Positions 35,066 to 43,582 of a stretch of 47,664 nucleotides of DNA are shown piece after piece. The position numbers and the translations under genes are program-made. Every line of letters starts with the position of its first letter. Within the stretch, counting starts at the first letter, position 1. Source of the stretch: Shimazuella alba (GTDB lineage Bacteria; Bacillota; Bacilli; Thermoactinomycetales; Thermoactinomycetaceae); the NCBI RefSeq assembly GCF_009831235.1, contig NZ_WUUL01000019.1, forward strand, positions 1 through 47,664, read 5' to 3'. The notes under the pieces were generated by a model. It was not told the DNA's origin and did no database searches. It saw nothing but the letters and a program-made list of their open reading frames with translations.

Positions 35066-35482
35066 TTGAGCATACGGAAAATAAGTCACATCGGAATAGC
35101 AGTCAATTCCCTTGACGCGTGGATACCGTTTTATCGAGATATACTAGGTCTTGCATTTTTAGGAGAAGAGGTTGTGGATAGTGAACAAGTGCGAGTAGCT
35201 TTTTTTCAGATAGGTGAAAGCAGAATTGAATTACTCGAACCGACGGATGACAGCAGTGCTATCGCCAAACATATCGAAAAAAGAGGCGAAGGGTTTCATC
35301 ATATAGCTTATGAAGTGGATCATATTGAACAAGATCTGGAGAACTTGCAAAAGCAAGAAATTTCGCTCATTCATCCTGTCCCGAAAAAAGGAGCTCATCA
35401 AACCAAAATTGCTTTTCTTCACCCTGCTTCAACTGGAAAAGTTTTAACAGAGCTTTGTGAATCCCTAATACAGGAGGATTAA
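35066..35482 (+). CDS. mce: Methylmalonyl-CoA epimerase
   Basis: Mce interconverts the (S)- and (R)-epimers of methylmalonyl-CoA, linking the carboxylase to the mutase. It is a 138-residue glyoxalase-fold protein with HIGIAVNSLDAWIPFYRDILG, EEVVDSEQVRVAFF, IELLEPTDDSS and GFHHIAYEVD, including the metal-binding His and Glu residues. It starts with TTG at 35066, supported by GGAGGG 5 bases before. B. subtilis yqjC is the orthologue in the same relative place. Confidence 0.93.
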   Translation: MSIRKISHIGIAVNSLDAWIPFYRDILGLAFLGEEVVDSEQVRVAFFQIGESRIELLEPTDDSSAIAKHIEKRGEGFHHIAYEVDHIEQDLENLQKQEISLIHPVPKKGAHQTKIAFLHPASTGKVLTELCESLIQED

Positions 35483-35485
35483 CTG

Positions 35486-37027
35486 ATGCAGAAAAAAATT
35501 GATGAACTAGATCGCAGACGTGCAGAAATAGTCGCAGGTGGCGGCGAAAAACGTATTGCAGCTCAACACAAACGAGGAAAACGAACAGCTCGTGAGCGAA
35601 TTGAGATGCTGTTAGATGAAGGCTCGTTTGTAGAGTTAAACCCATTTGTACAACATCGAATGACTGCTTTTGGTATGGATAACGAATCAGCACCTGGTGA
35701 GGGGGTGGTGACTGGCAGTGGGAAAATAGATGGCAGGCTAGTTTATTTATTTGCACAAGATTTTACGGTTTTTGGGGGAGCCCTAGGAGAGATGCATGCG
35801 ATGAAAATTGCTCGTATCATGGATTTAGCAGCACAAAACGGAGCTCCAATAATTGGATTAAATGATTCTGGAGGTGCTCGGATTCAAGAAGGAGTACTTT
35901 CCCTTGACGGTTATGGGCATGTTTTTCGACGTAATGTTTTATATTCAGGAGTAGTCCCACAAATTTCTGTTATTCTAGGTCCTTGTGCAGGAGGTGCAGT
36001 CTACTCTCCAGCTCTAACAGACTTTGTATTTATGGTAGAACAGAAAAGCCAAATGTTTATAACAGGACCAAAAGTAATTGAAACCGTAACCAAAGAGAAA
36101 ATTACCGCAGAAGAACTAGGTGGCGCCAATATTCATGCTAGTCTTAGTGGAAATGTACACTTTACCTCCCCTTCTGAAACAGAAGTTTTTGAAAATGTTA
36201 GTAGGTTATTAAAATATTTACCACAAAACAACACAGAATTACCTCCTGAACAAATGGTGACAGAACAAGATGATTGGATAGAAGATTTAATAAATGTAGT
36301 TCCAACAGAAGGAATGAAAGCCTACGATGTAAAAAAAGTAATAGAGCGCATTTTTGATAATGGTGACTTTTTAGAAGTACATCAAAAATTTGCTCGTAAT
36401 CTGGTTGTTGGATTTGCCCATTTAAATGGAAAATCGGTAGGAGTGGTTGCAAATCAACCAAAATTTATGGCAGGGGGGTTGGATATTGATGCATCTGACA
36501 AACTAAGTCGTTTTGTCCGGTTTTGTGATTGTTTTCAAATACCGCTCATTACGTTTGTGGATGTCACTGGTTTTTTCCCTGGCGTGAGTCAAGAACATCG
36601 CGGAATTATTCGACATGGAGCAAAAATCTTGTATGCATATACGGAAGCGACTGTTCCAAAGATTACCGTGATCCTGCGAAAAGCTTATGGAGGAGCATAT
36701 GTGGCACTCAATAGCAAGTCAATTGGTGCAGATATTGTTTATGCTTGGCCATCTGCTGAAGTAGCAGTAATGGGACCAGAAGGTGCAGCCAATATTATTT
36801 TTCAGCGTGAGATCGATCAGAGCAATACCCCAGAAGAGATGAGAAAAGCCAAGATAAGTGAGTACAAAGATCAATTTGCGAACCCTTATGTAGCTGCTGC
36901 GTACGGTATGGTAGATGATGTAATTGATCCGAGAGAGACGAGACTAAAGTTAAAGCAATCGTTAGAGATGTTGGAGCACAAACAAGTTGATATGCCTAGG
37001 AAAAAACATGGTAATATCCCCTTGTAA
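35486..37027 (+). CDS. yqjD: Propionyl/acyl-CoA carboxylase beta subunit (carboxyltransferase)
   Basis: It transfers CO2 from carboxybiotin to an acyl-CoA, most likely propionyl-CoA given its neighbours. The 513 residues show KRTARERIEMLLDEGSF, the oxyanion blocks DSGGARIQEGVLSLDGYG and GPCAGGAVYSPALTDF, and FVDVTGFFPGVSQEHRGIIRHGAK with KAYGGAYVAL in the C-terminal half. RBS AGGAGG. No alpha subunit lies beside it; it may borrow AccC (3709) or one encoded elsewhere. B. subtilis YqjD has the same position. Confidence 0.93.
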   Translation: MQKKIDELDRRRAEIVAGGGEKRIAAQHKRGKRTARERIEMLLDEGSFVELNPFVQHRMTAFGMDNESAPGEGVVTGSGKIDGRLVYLFAQDFTVFGGALGEMHAMKIARIMDLAAQNGAPIIGLNDSGGARIQEGVLSLDGYGHVFRRNVLYSGVVPQISVILGPCAGGAVYSPALTDFVFMVEQKSQMFITGPKVIETVTKEKITAEELGGANIHASLSGNVHFTSPSETEVFENVSRLLKYLPQNNTELPPEQMVTEQDDWIEDLINVVPTEGMKAYDVKKVIERIFDNGDFLEVHQKFARNLVVGFAHLNGKSVGVVANQPKFMAGGLDIDASDKLSRFVRFCDCFQIPLITFVDVTGFFPGVSQEHRGIIRHGAKILYAYTEATVPKITVILRKAYGGAYVALNSKSIGADIVYAWPSAEVAVMGPEGAANIIFQREIDQSNTPEEMRKAKISEYKDQFANPYVAAAYGMVDDVIDPRETRLKLKQSLEMLEHKQVDMPRKKHGNIPL

Positions 37028-37482
37028 TAATTCTGTAAAGTACGTATAATATAAATGTAATAATATGAGCTGTCCTACCTACATCCGAGATGAAAATCAA
37101 CTAAATTTCAAATAAATAACTGTACCTGTTCGTTTTAATCTGAGCAAATCTCCTCCTAAACACAATATAGGAGCATATTCGTATTTGCGAAAACATGGTC
37201 TATTCGATTGGGGGACAAAAGAAACGTGATTTTAACTATTCAGAGAAATCGAAATAAAAGCTATGTTATTGGTGTCATAGCATATAACAACAGAAAGGAG
37301 AGCTACATGTACCTATTTTGACTAGTGGATAGGTACAATACGGCAGGACTTGTCGGAATTAACGCCTCTGGAGTGTTACACCAAACGCGAACCATGCGAC
37401 ACGTAGAAAGAGGAAAAATGTAGACTCGTAGGAAAACAGAACGGAGAAAATGAGTCTATATTAAAAAGTAGCATACAGTACG
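37028..37482 (+). other. Long leader region before the YqjE gene, with hairpins and a mini-ORF
   Basis: A gene-free stretch of 455 bases. It holds CTCCTA/TAGGAG (37153-37173), GCTATG/CATAGC (37260-37281) and TGTACCTAT/ATAGGTACA (37308-37337). The last stem overlaps a four-codon ORF (ATG TAC CTA TTT TGA, 37307-37321) with a GAAAGGAG site 8 bases upstream. It is richer in structure than ordinary spacer; a regulatory leader or small RNA is possible. No known riboswitch or T-box was recognised. Confidence 0.4.
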
Positions 37483-38601
37483 GTGGTAAATAAAAATCGG
37501 TTAATCGACGAATTTATTCGGTTGGTGCAAATAGACAGTGAATCAGGAAATGAACGTGCAATTTGTGATTTTTTGAAGGAGAAACTATCTTCTCTAGGAT
37601 TAGATGTTGTGGAGGATTGCTCTGCTGCGTTTACCAAGCACAGTGCGGGAAACTTAATCGCTACTTATACAGGTAGTATTGCTGATGCTCCAACCATCTA
37701 TTTCACATCGCATATGGATACTGTAGCGCCAGGCAAGAAGGTGAAACCTTCAATACTCGGAGATTATATCGTGACGGACGGTACAACCATTCTGGGTAGT
37801 GATGATAAAGCAGGAATAGCAGCTATTGTGGAGGGAATACGTCTTCTGCGTGAGTTGAATATACCTCATGGAAATTTACAATTTGTCTTCACAGTTGGGG
37901 AAGAGTCTGGTCTAGTGGGTGCTCGTCACCTAGACAAATCCTTAATGGAAGCAGAGTACGGCTTTGCTTTTGACGCTGGGGGACAAGTAGGAGAAATTAT
38001 AACTTCTGCACCTGCACAGGTAAAGATCGAAGCAGAAATACATGGGAAAGCTGCTCATGCAGGATCTAGCCCAGAAGCTGGAATCAGTGCTATCCAAGTT
38101 GCAAGTCAAGCAATCTCTAAAATGAAATTAGGAAGAATAGATGCAGAAACGACTGCTAATATTGGGATGTTCCAAGGCGGCATCGCAACAAATGTAGTAC
38201 CTGAGTATGTAAAAATTTTTGCAGAAGCAAGAAGCAGAGATGAAAAAAAATTAGTACATCAAGTGGAAGAAATGGTTATGGCTTTTGAGTTAACCGCAAA
38301 GCAAATGGGTGCAAAAGCAGAAGTGGAAACAAAATCATTATATCCTGGCTATTTCTTTACTGAAGAAGATCTAGTTGTCCAAAAAGCGATAGCAGGTGTG
38401 AAAAAAGTAGGTCGTACCCCACACCTTGGTGTAAGTGGTGGAGGTAGTGACGCAAATGTTTTAGCAGGTTATGGTATCCCAACTGTGAACCTGAGTATTG
38501 GTTACGAAAATATTCATACAACAAATGAACGGATGTCGATTCCTGAGTTAGTAAAAGCAGCAGAATTGGTGGTTGCGCTCGTAGAAGAAAGCGCCCACTA
38601 A
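37483..38601 (+). CDS. yqjE: M20 family zinc peptidase (YqjE/PepT-like)
   Basis: A cytoplasmic di-zinc aminopeptidase-like protein of 372 residues. FTSHMDTV and TILGSDDKAGIAAIVEG give metal ligands, GEESGLVGA the catalytic Glu, and SGGGSDANVLAGYGIPTVNLSIGYENIHTTNE the C-terminal ligand region. The dimerisation domain lies between. The GTG start gives the same N-terminus as YqjE (NKNRLIDEFIRLVQIDSE) although no clear ribosome binding site precedes it. It follows the carboxylase as in B. subtilis yqjD-yqjE. Substrate unknown; likely a di- or tripeptide. Confidence 0.9.
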   Translation: MVNKNRLIDEFIRLVQIDSESGNERAICDFLKEKLSSLGLDVVEDCSAAFTKHSAGNLIATYTGSIADAPTIYFTSHMDTVAPGKKVKPSILGDYIVTDGTTILGSDDKAGIAAIVEGIRLLRELNIPHGNLQFVFTVGEESGLVGARHLDKSLMEAEYGFAFDAGGQVGEIITSAPAQVKIEAEIHGKAAHAGSSPEAGISAIQVASQAISKMKLGRIDAETTANIGMFQGGIATNVVPEYVKIFAEARSRDEKKLVHQVEEMVMAFELTAKQMGAKAEVETKSLYPGYFFTEEDLVVQKAIAGVKKVGRTPHLGVSGGGSDANVLAGYGIPTVNLSIGYENIHTTNERMSIPELVKAAELVVALVEESAH

Positions 38602-38676
38602 TGAAAATGTAGAATAGCGCAGTTATCTACACTTTACTGCTTTAGTGTGTAAATGGACTTATATATTTATCCAAAG

Positions 38677-38702
38677 AACAGCCCGATAATTTTTCGGGTT
38701 GT
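38677..38702 (+). terminator. Terminator after the YqjE gene
   Basis: ACAGCCCGA pairs with TCGGGTTGT and is followed by ATTTATTTTG, 76 bases after the stop. Confidence 0.65.
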
Positions 38703-38844
38703 ATTTATTTTGTCTATAAAAGGTATACTGGGAACAGCACGCTTGCATAGTCAGACGGCGACTATTATAGGTGTCGTATTATCAATGAAAAATGGAATTG
38801 TAGTTGCAACAATGCCTTATCGATTAAAAAGTAAAAAAGCAAGA

Positions 38845-38876
38845 AAAATGCTGAGTTATAGGTACTCAGCATTTTT
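38845..38876 (+). terminator. Terminator-like hairpin in gene-free spacer
   Basis: AAATGCTGAGT pairs with ACTCAGCATTT, then two more T's. It lies in the spacer 38603-38940, where I see no credible gene. It may end a short RNA or a lost gene. Confidence 0.65.
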
Positions 38877-38940
38877 ACGTGTGAAAAGATTCTAATAAAA
38901 TCAAAATGGAACTATAATAAAAATAAGCTATCGTCTTCAG

Positions 38941-40136
38941 ATGGAAAAGAGAAGGAAGATGAAAAAGCGAAATGCTACAGAGGAAGATCTCGCTGATATT
39001 CACCAGACAGGTATCCAATATCTATTGGATAAATTTTGCAGAAAAAGGGAGGCGTCTAGTCACCAACTAGAGGAATATTATCAATTTATAAACCTAGACG
39101 AGAAAAGCCTGCAAGCCAGTTTTGTGCCAGTACTTTTCTGGGATAAGGTGCTTTCAGATTTTGAAAGAAGTGCAAGACTACTACCTTAAAAGATACGAGA
39201 AACTCCAGGTATTGAGGAATCAAAGAGAGCTGGCTTGATTTGTTCTCCAAATCTTTTGCTGGATCTGTTGGGGGTAGATGCTGTAATTCTGCTAACTGGC
39301 GATTGCGGAGCTGGAAAAAGTTTTTTGGTTAATCAGCTTCGTACTGGTTTGGAAAATCTCCCTATCACAGATCTAGTTTTCGATGAATATTCTCTCGATT
39401 GGAACGATCTCCGCGTACCGTGCTTCATGTGATTGATCCAGATGAGTTTCTGGGAAATGGTGACTGGAAAGGAGAAGTCCCTGAAGAAGAAGCAGATCCT
39501 ACCATGGAATTTGCGCTAGATAAACTCAGGGAAGTACTCCCAAAACCTGGGGTCGTCATTATCACTGATGCAGGTCCCAATCGTGGACAACGTGAAGCGA
39601 TTCTCCGTCTTGTGAAGCATATCCGACCACTTGCAGAAGTACATTCAGTATTGGTTGAGACAGCTCCACTTGTAGCAATGGGAAGAAACTGGACACGCAA
39701 ACGGACTATTCCTCATGAAATTTGGCGCAGGGTCCATTTGGAGTACAAACAAACCTTTTATCGGATGGTGAAAAGCGGAGCTTACCCAAGATGGGAAGTT
39801 TACGATGCAGATCCTACTTGGTATGAGGATCTGCTTGATAAGTACTATCGATGTTCATACATCACACCATCTGGAGAGCAGTATAGATACCAATTTATAG
39901 GATTCACACAGGAGTATAAAGAAAATGTTCTTCCTCTTTTCGTGATGGGAATGGGGGAACAGTGGTCAATGGTAAAAAGAAAAATTTATTGCCATGAACA
40001 TCACCCCTGTTCTCATGTGTCTGCATTTGGTCAAAAGTGCTGTTCCTTTGCTCATTCCAAGTTGGTTCGATGTGGGCAATTTTGTGGGAATTGCAAGGAT
40101 CATTGTCCCCATATGCGCAAGAGGATCATAATTTGA
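38941..40136 (+). pseudogene. P-loop kinase/NTPase with Cys-rich C-terminus, broken
   Basis: One gene appears split. Codons from 38941 reach a TAA at 39187; the same frame continues with a Walker A (LLTGDCGAGKSFLVNQL) to about 39410; then the frame shifts and continues with TVLHVIDPDEFLGNGDW, VVIITDAGPNRGQREAIL and a Cys/His-rich tail (about residues 195-240 of the last piece, with CGQFCGNCKDHCPH) to 40136. The P-loop plus downstream acid and basic blocks resemble polynucleotide-kinase or zeta-toxin-like NTPases, but the match is loose. With one stop and one frameshift it is probably dead unless these are sequencing errors. Confidence 0.65.
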
Positions 40137-40163
40137 AATCTCAAACGTCTAGAGGATCTACAT

Positions 40164-40188
40164 GACGGTACCACACGTTGGTACCGTC
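40164..40188. other. Hairpin after the broken P-loop gene
   Basis: GACGGTACCA, loop CACGT, TGGTACCGTC. No T-run on either strand. It resembles the T-poor hairpins behind the GC-rich orphan genes. Confidence 0.55.
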
Positions 40189-40484
40189 GTGCTGCGTTTA
40201 TAAACACAGTTACTACTATCTTTTTTTACCATAAGTAAGAAAAATAATTTTTTTAGAATAGAAGAAAGATTCCCCTTTCTATCGATCTTTCTGAAAGAGT
40301 TCCCACTTCAAGCTTGCTAAGTGGGTGTGGTGAATGTTGGTTCGGCGTTAGCCGAAAGGAATTGGTTCGGAATATTTTCTTTTTTGTTTCCGAGTATATC
40401 CTCAGCCTTAAAAACAAGAAAGGATAAAGAAACGAATGCACCAAGCATCCCGTTTTCGTTTGTATTCAACCATTTCCTAGCAAA

Positions 40485-41552
40485 ATGGAACGATACCTAA
40501 CAGGGAAACGGGGACAGAGCTCATCTATTCGATTTGCGCCAAGCTTCTCACTTCCTTGGAACAACCAGATGGAATGTCTAAAAAGAAGCGGATGCCATGC
40601 GTTGCAATCCTCTTTACGGAATCTCGAGGATGCGTTTCAACGGTTTCTTCCAAAGCAAAACAATGCCCTTCGTTTCAGCAAACGGAACTTACTCCAGTCT
40701 TACACCACCAAGATCGAAAAGAAAAATCAATTACCAGAAGGGAGTATCAAGGGAAATAAGATCAAACTCCCTAACTGGGCTGGGTAAAGCTTGCCAAGTC
40801 AAAGGAAGTAGAAGGGCGTATTCTCTCTGCAATTGTTCGCCGTACGCCTTCGGGAAAATACTTGGTTTCGGTTCTTGGTGAGAGGAACTATTGTTCTTAT
40901 GTTCCAGCTAAGCGGGAAGCGGTGGGAGTCGCCCATGGCTTGAAAGATTTCGCAATACTCTCGGATGGTACAAAAGTGAGGACAAACTGTTTTTTTTGTC
41001 CATATGAAAAGAAATTTACAAAAGCCCAACAAAGTATCTAGATGTACCAAAGGAGGTTCCAACTGGAACAAAGCCCGCATCAAAGTAGCTTGCATTCATG
41101 AGGAGATAGTGAATCCCCGTCATGATTTTCTTCACAAACTGTCTACGAAACTGATTCACGAAAACCAAGTAATCAGCATCGAAGCCATACAAGTGAAGGA
41201 TACGGTGAAGAATCACAAATTAGCAAAGTCGATCACAGATGCTTCCTGGTCTGAATTCATCGAGATGTTGGCGTATAAGGCGGAATGGTTCGGGAGAGCC
41301 CTTGTAAAAGTGGGGAAAGCCTTCCCATCGAGTCAACGATGTTCTTGTTGTGGATACCGCAACAAAGATATGAAAAGTCTTAGAGCATGGAGATGTCCGG
41401 AATGCGGTTCCAATCATGATCATATATCAACACAGCTAACAACATCTTGCAAAAAGATAGGAGATTCATTGACGCTGGGATGGCGGTTTATACTTAGTAA
41501 ATATCCTGTCCGTAGACGGAAGTTCCTAAGAATCCCCCACCTCAAGCGTTAG
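40485..41552 (+). pseudogene. tnpB: TnpB (IS605 OrfB), frameshifted and active-site mutated
   Basis: TnpB is the RNA-guided nuclease ancestor of Cas12. Pieces in different frames follow the family order: SSLRNLEDAFQRF (near 40600), VEGRILSAIVRRTPSGKYLVSVL (40805-40880), AVGVAHGLKDFAILSDGTKV (40920-40975), [30 protein letters not shown], then [28 protein letters not shown]. The usual GVDLGLKDF has AH in place of DL, removing a RuvC aspartate, and the final catalytic Asp region (HDRD) reads HDHI. The zinc ribbon is kept. It cannot be active. Confidence 0.85.
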
Positions 41553-41566
41553 CTAGGTGGTGGGAG
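41534..41566 (+). repeat. Right-end hairpin of the IS605-type element
   Basis: CCACCT and AGGTGG enclose CAAGCGTTAGCT. In this family the right end forms the transposition hairpin and the guide-RNA scaffold. It lies just before the TetR stop codon. Confidence 0.75.
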
Positions 41567-41569
41567 CGT

Positions 41570-42181
41570 TCAAATTTCTTTTGGATTCAAAGTCATTGCA
41601 TTAATAGGTCCACAGAAAGTGAGCAAGGTCATCTGATGTGCCATTTCATGAGGGGAATAAGGCATTCCTTGTTCCAACCAATAGATTACTAAACCTAGAT
41701 GTGCTGATGTAATATATTGCAAAACTAGGGGTTGGTGAACTAGCATTTGGCTTTTTTTCTGTTTGTTTTTATTCATCTCTTCCAGTATGGTTTGAGAAAC
41801 TCTTTTTACAAGACGATGGTGGAAAAGCGGTATTCCTTTTTTGCCGAGCATTGTTTGGTAAAAGTCAGCATGTTCTTGGATATAAGAAAAAATTCGAACA
41901 AAAGAAGGATTGGGTTCGTGAATATATTTTTTTGCCGGGCGTAAACTTATTGGTTTCACGGTATCAATCATTCCTTGAAGATGAGTATCCATCATTTGCT
42001 CTAACAAATCCCATTTATCTGGATAATGTTGATAAAAAGTGGAGCGATTGATGCCAGCTCTTGTTGCGAGATCACGAACACTGATTTGATCAAATCCTTT
42101 TTCTTCGATTAAGGTAAGACAAGCTGATTGCAGTGATTTTTTCGTGCGAATTGCACGTGGGTCTTTGGGATGAGAAACCAT
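41570..42181 (-). CDS. TetR family transcriptional regulator
   Basis: The N-terminal helix-turn-helix is clear (RTKKSLQSACLTLIEEKGFDQISVRDLATRAGINRSTFYQHYPDKWDLLEQM). The C-terminal part resembles TetR_C domains of the YbiH/DhaS type with FVRIFSYIQEHADFYQTMLGKKG. Starting at 42181, where AAGGAGG is well placed, gives 203 residues; an upstream extension has no support. Its stop codon lies in the last bases of the adjacent IS element, so the C-terminus may have been changed by the insertion. It probably represses itself and the divergent ICMT-like gene through the palindrome at 42217. Confidence 0.88.
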   Translation of the reverse strand: MVSHPKDPRAIRTKKSLQSACLTLIEEKGFDQISVRDLATRAGINRSTFYQHYPDKWDLLEQMMDTHLQGMIDTVKPISLRPAKKYIHEPNPSFVRIFSYIQEHADFYQTMLGKKGIPLFHHRLVKRVSQTILEEMNKNKQKKSQMLVHQPLVLQYITSAHLGLVIYWLEQGMPYSPHEMAHQMTLLTFCGPINAMTLNPKEI

Positions 42182-42216
42182 CTTTTTCCTCCTTTTTAAA
42201 CAGATTACTTGATTGT

Positions 42217-42230
42217 GTTGTTTAAACAAC
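42217..42230. promoter_or_regulatory. TetR operator candidate
   Basis: A perfect 14-bp palindrome GTTGTTTAAACAAC lies 35 bases before the tetR start, in the divergent region with the ICMT-like gene. Confidence 0.6.
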
Positions 42231-42338
42231 AGATTAGAAGAGACTGTGGGTGGTTAGAGAAAATAATTACGATACAATAAGATTATAATCATCTAACTAT
42301 TCCAAATGGAAATTACATTGATTAGGAGGAATCTTTAA

Positions 42339-42842
42339 ATGAAAAAAGAAGTTTCTCTTTCATCCTTTCTCATCTCACTGACTCTTCCTACTACGATGAC
42401 TGTAATTGTGCCATCTATTATTTTATATTTTTTCGATGAGAATAACTTTTCTTTTGGTCTCCATGCTTGGTTGGGTATGCTTATCCTAATAACAGGACTT
42501 TCTTTAGTGACTATCACTATTGGTCTATTTAAACGTATTGGAAAAGGAACCTTAAATCCACTTGATCCTCCAAAAAAATTAGTGATAGCTGGTCCCTATC
42601 GATATGTTCGAAATCCGATGATCACAGGGGTTTTGCTTGTTCAATTGGGAGAGTCTATTATGTTTACTTCGTTTGAGCTATTAATCTGGTTTTTTGGTTT
42701 CTGGATGGCAAATCAAATATATTTTATATGGAAAGAAGAACCTCAATTGTTAAAACGATTTGGTCCAGATTATCAAGAGTACAGAGAAAATGTTCCTAAG
42801 TGGGTTCCTCGTTTTTCTCCATGGTTAAAAGATAAAAAATAG
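42339..42842 (+). CDS. Isoprenylcysteine carboxyl methyltransferase family membrane protein
   Basis: A 167-residue integral membrane protein with three to four hydrophobic segments (LPTTMTVIVPSIILYFF; AWLGMLILITGLSLVTITIGL; LLIWFFGFWMANQIYFI). The cofactor-binding signature GPYRYVRNPMITG and the C-terminal EEPQLLKRFGPDYQEYRENVPKWVP are those of the ICMT/phospholipid methyltransferase fold that uses SAM. Start follows AGGAGGA. It is divergent from tetR and followed by a terminator. The substrate in bacteria is unknown; a lipid or quinone is possible. Confidence 0.85.
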   Translation: MKKEVSLSSFLISLTLPTTMTVIVPSIILYFFDENNFSFGLHAWLGMLILITGLSLVTITIGLFKRIGKGTLNPLDPPKKLVIAGPYRYVRNPMITGVLLVQLGESIMFTSFELLIWFFGFWMANQIYFIWKEEPQLLKRFGPDYQEYRENVPKWVPRFSPWLKDKK

Positions 42843-42868
42843 TTTTTTCATAAATGTAAGGAAAGAAA

Positions 42869-42896
42869 AAGACCGTCTATTGCGGTAGATGGTCTT
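42869..42896 (+). terminator. Terminator after the ICMT-like gene
   Basis: AAGACCGTCTA and TAGATGGTCTT form an 11-bp stem with a six-base loop, 27 bases after the stop. The T-run is poor (ACCTTTC). Confidence 0.65.
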
Positions 42897-42899
42897 ACC

Positions 42900-43214
42900 T
42901 TTCAGCATTGTTTAGATCTCATTAGTTATGGACACGATACTTTTTCTAGTATTATTATAATGAATTTCTAGTAATCCGAGCAAAGGCGAGGTTTATTCGA
43001 AAGAAGATTCCCACACCATTTCAGGAACCAGAGTAAAGATCCGCTTTAAGTGAGTGTGAGACCCAGTCTGAATAGTTAGTTTCTAACTACCCAGATATCT
43101 TTTATACGAACTAAAATAACTGGATGTCATCAAATTGAAAAATATGACTTAGGACAACAAATCCCTGATACGAATGTTTTTATTGATACTAAAACAATTT
43201 TTCTTATTGAAAAC
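42900..43214. other. Gene-free spacer
   Basis: No credible gene or strong hairpin was seen here. It separates the ICMT-like gene from the promoter of the next GC-rich orphan gene. Confidence 0.5.
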
Positions 43215-43243
43215 TTGTATTTTTTGATTAGTGATTCTAAAAT
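43215..43243 (+). promoter_or_regulatory. SigA-type promoter of the 91-codon orphan gene
   Basis: TTGTAT (43215-43220), 17 bp, TAAAAT (43238-43243), about 30 bases before the ribosome binding site. It lies in a possible N-terminal extension and so supports the start at 43281. Confidence 0.6.
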
Positions 43244-43280
43244 GAAAATAGGAACATTCGATTCGCACTTGGAGGTCGAG

Positions 43281-43556
43281 ATGACTGGGGTTCTGAACAA
43301 GACGGATATCCGCGACGTGGTCGAAAACGCTGCTGACAGGATCATCGAGGAGCGAGTTCGCGGAGAGATCGCGTTCCTCAACGAGTCGATGGTTCCTGGA
43401 GGGGAGATCTTTGAAGAAGTGAAGAAGGTTTACTTGGCAGAGGCCGAGCGATGGGGGATCAACGCCAACAACACCAAGAAGTTGGCGGACGGTCACACCG
43501 CTGCCGTGATCAACAGCGTTCTCACCCGACTACTCCGAAAGGCGTTCGGTGGCTGA
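43281..43556 (+). CDS. GC-rich orphan protein of unknown function, 91 aa
   Basis: ATG 43281 follows TTGGAGG. The product is acidic at first and then basic, wholly helical, with TGVLNKTDIRDVVENAADRI, EIFEEVKKVYLAEAERWGI and a C-terminal VINSVLTRLLRKAFGG. There are no cysteines and no membrane segment; it could bind nucleic acid or another protein, but no family is recognised. Composition jumps at the start: 34 of 60 bases are G or C in 43321-43380 against 20 of 60 in 44041-44100. A perfect 16-bp hairpin follows. It resembles the other three orphan units in build. Confidence 0.65.
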   Translation: MTGVLNKTDIRDVVENAADRIIEERVRGEIAFLNESMVPGGEIFEEVKKVYLAEAERWGINANNTKKLADGHTAAVINSVLTRLLRKAFGG

Positions 43557-43582
43557 TCGTCTCCCTTCAGACGTGGCTCAAA

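Larger units (their letters stand above)
40290..41572 (+). mobile_element. IS605-family (tnpB-only) element, degenerate
   Basis: The segment carries a broken tnpB and subterminal hairpins. The left part has CCCACTT...AAGTGGG (40302-40325) and TTCGGCGTTAGCCGAA; the right end has CCACCT...AGGTGG with GCGTTAGCTAGGTGGTGGGAG and ends near GTTCAA. No tnpA is present. The left boundary is approximate. Confidence 0.75.

Noticed and set aside
37028-37482. T-box or known riboswitch before the YqjE gene
   Set aside because: No T-box sequence, specifier stem or antiterminator was found, and no known riboswitch core was recognised.
38653-38895. An 80-codon forward frame after the YqjE gene
   Set aside because: It is crossed by two terminator hairpins, has no ribosome binding site and gives a random-looking protein.
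40485-41552. An active TnpB nuclease with guide RNA
   Set aside because: Several frameshifts and two lost RuvC aspartates exclude activity.
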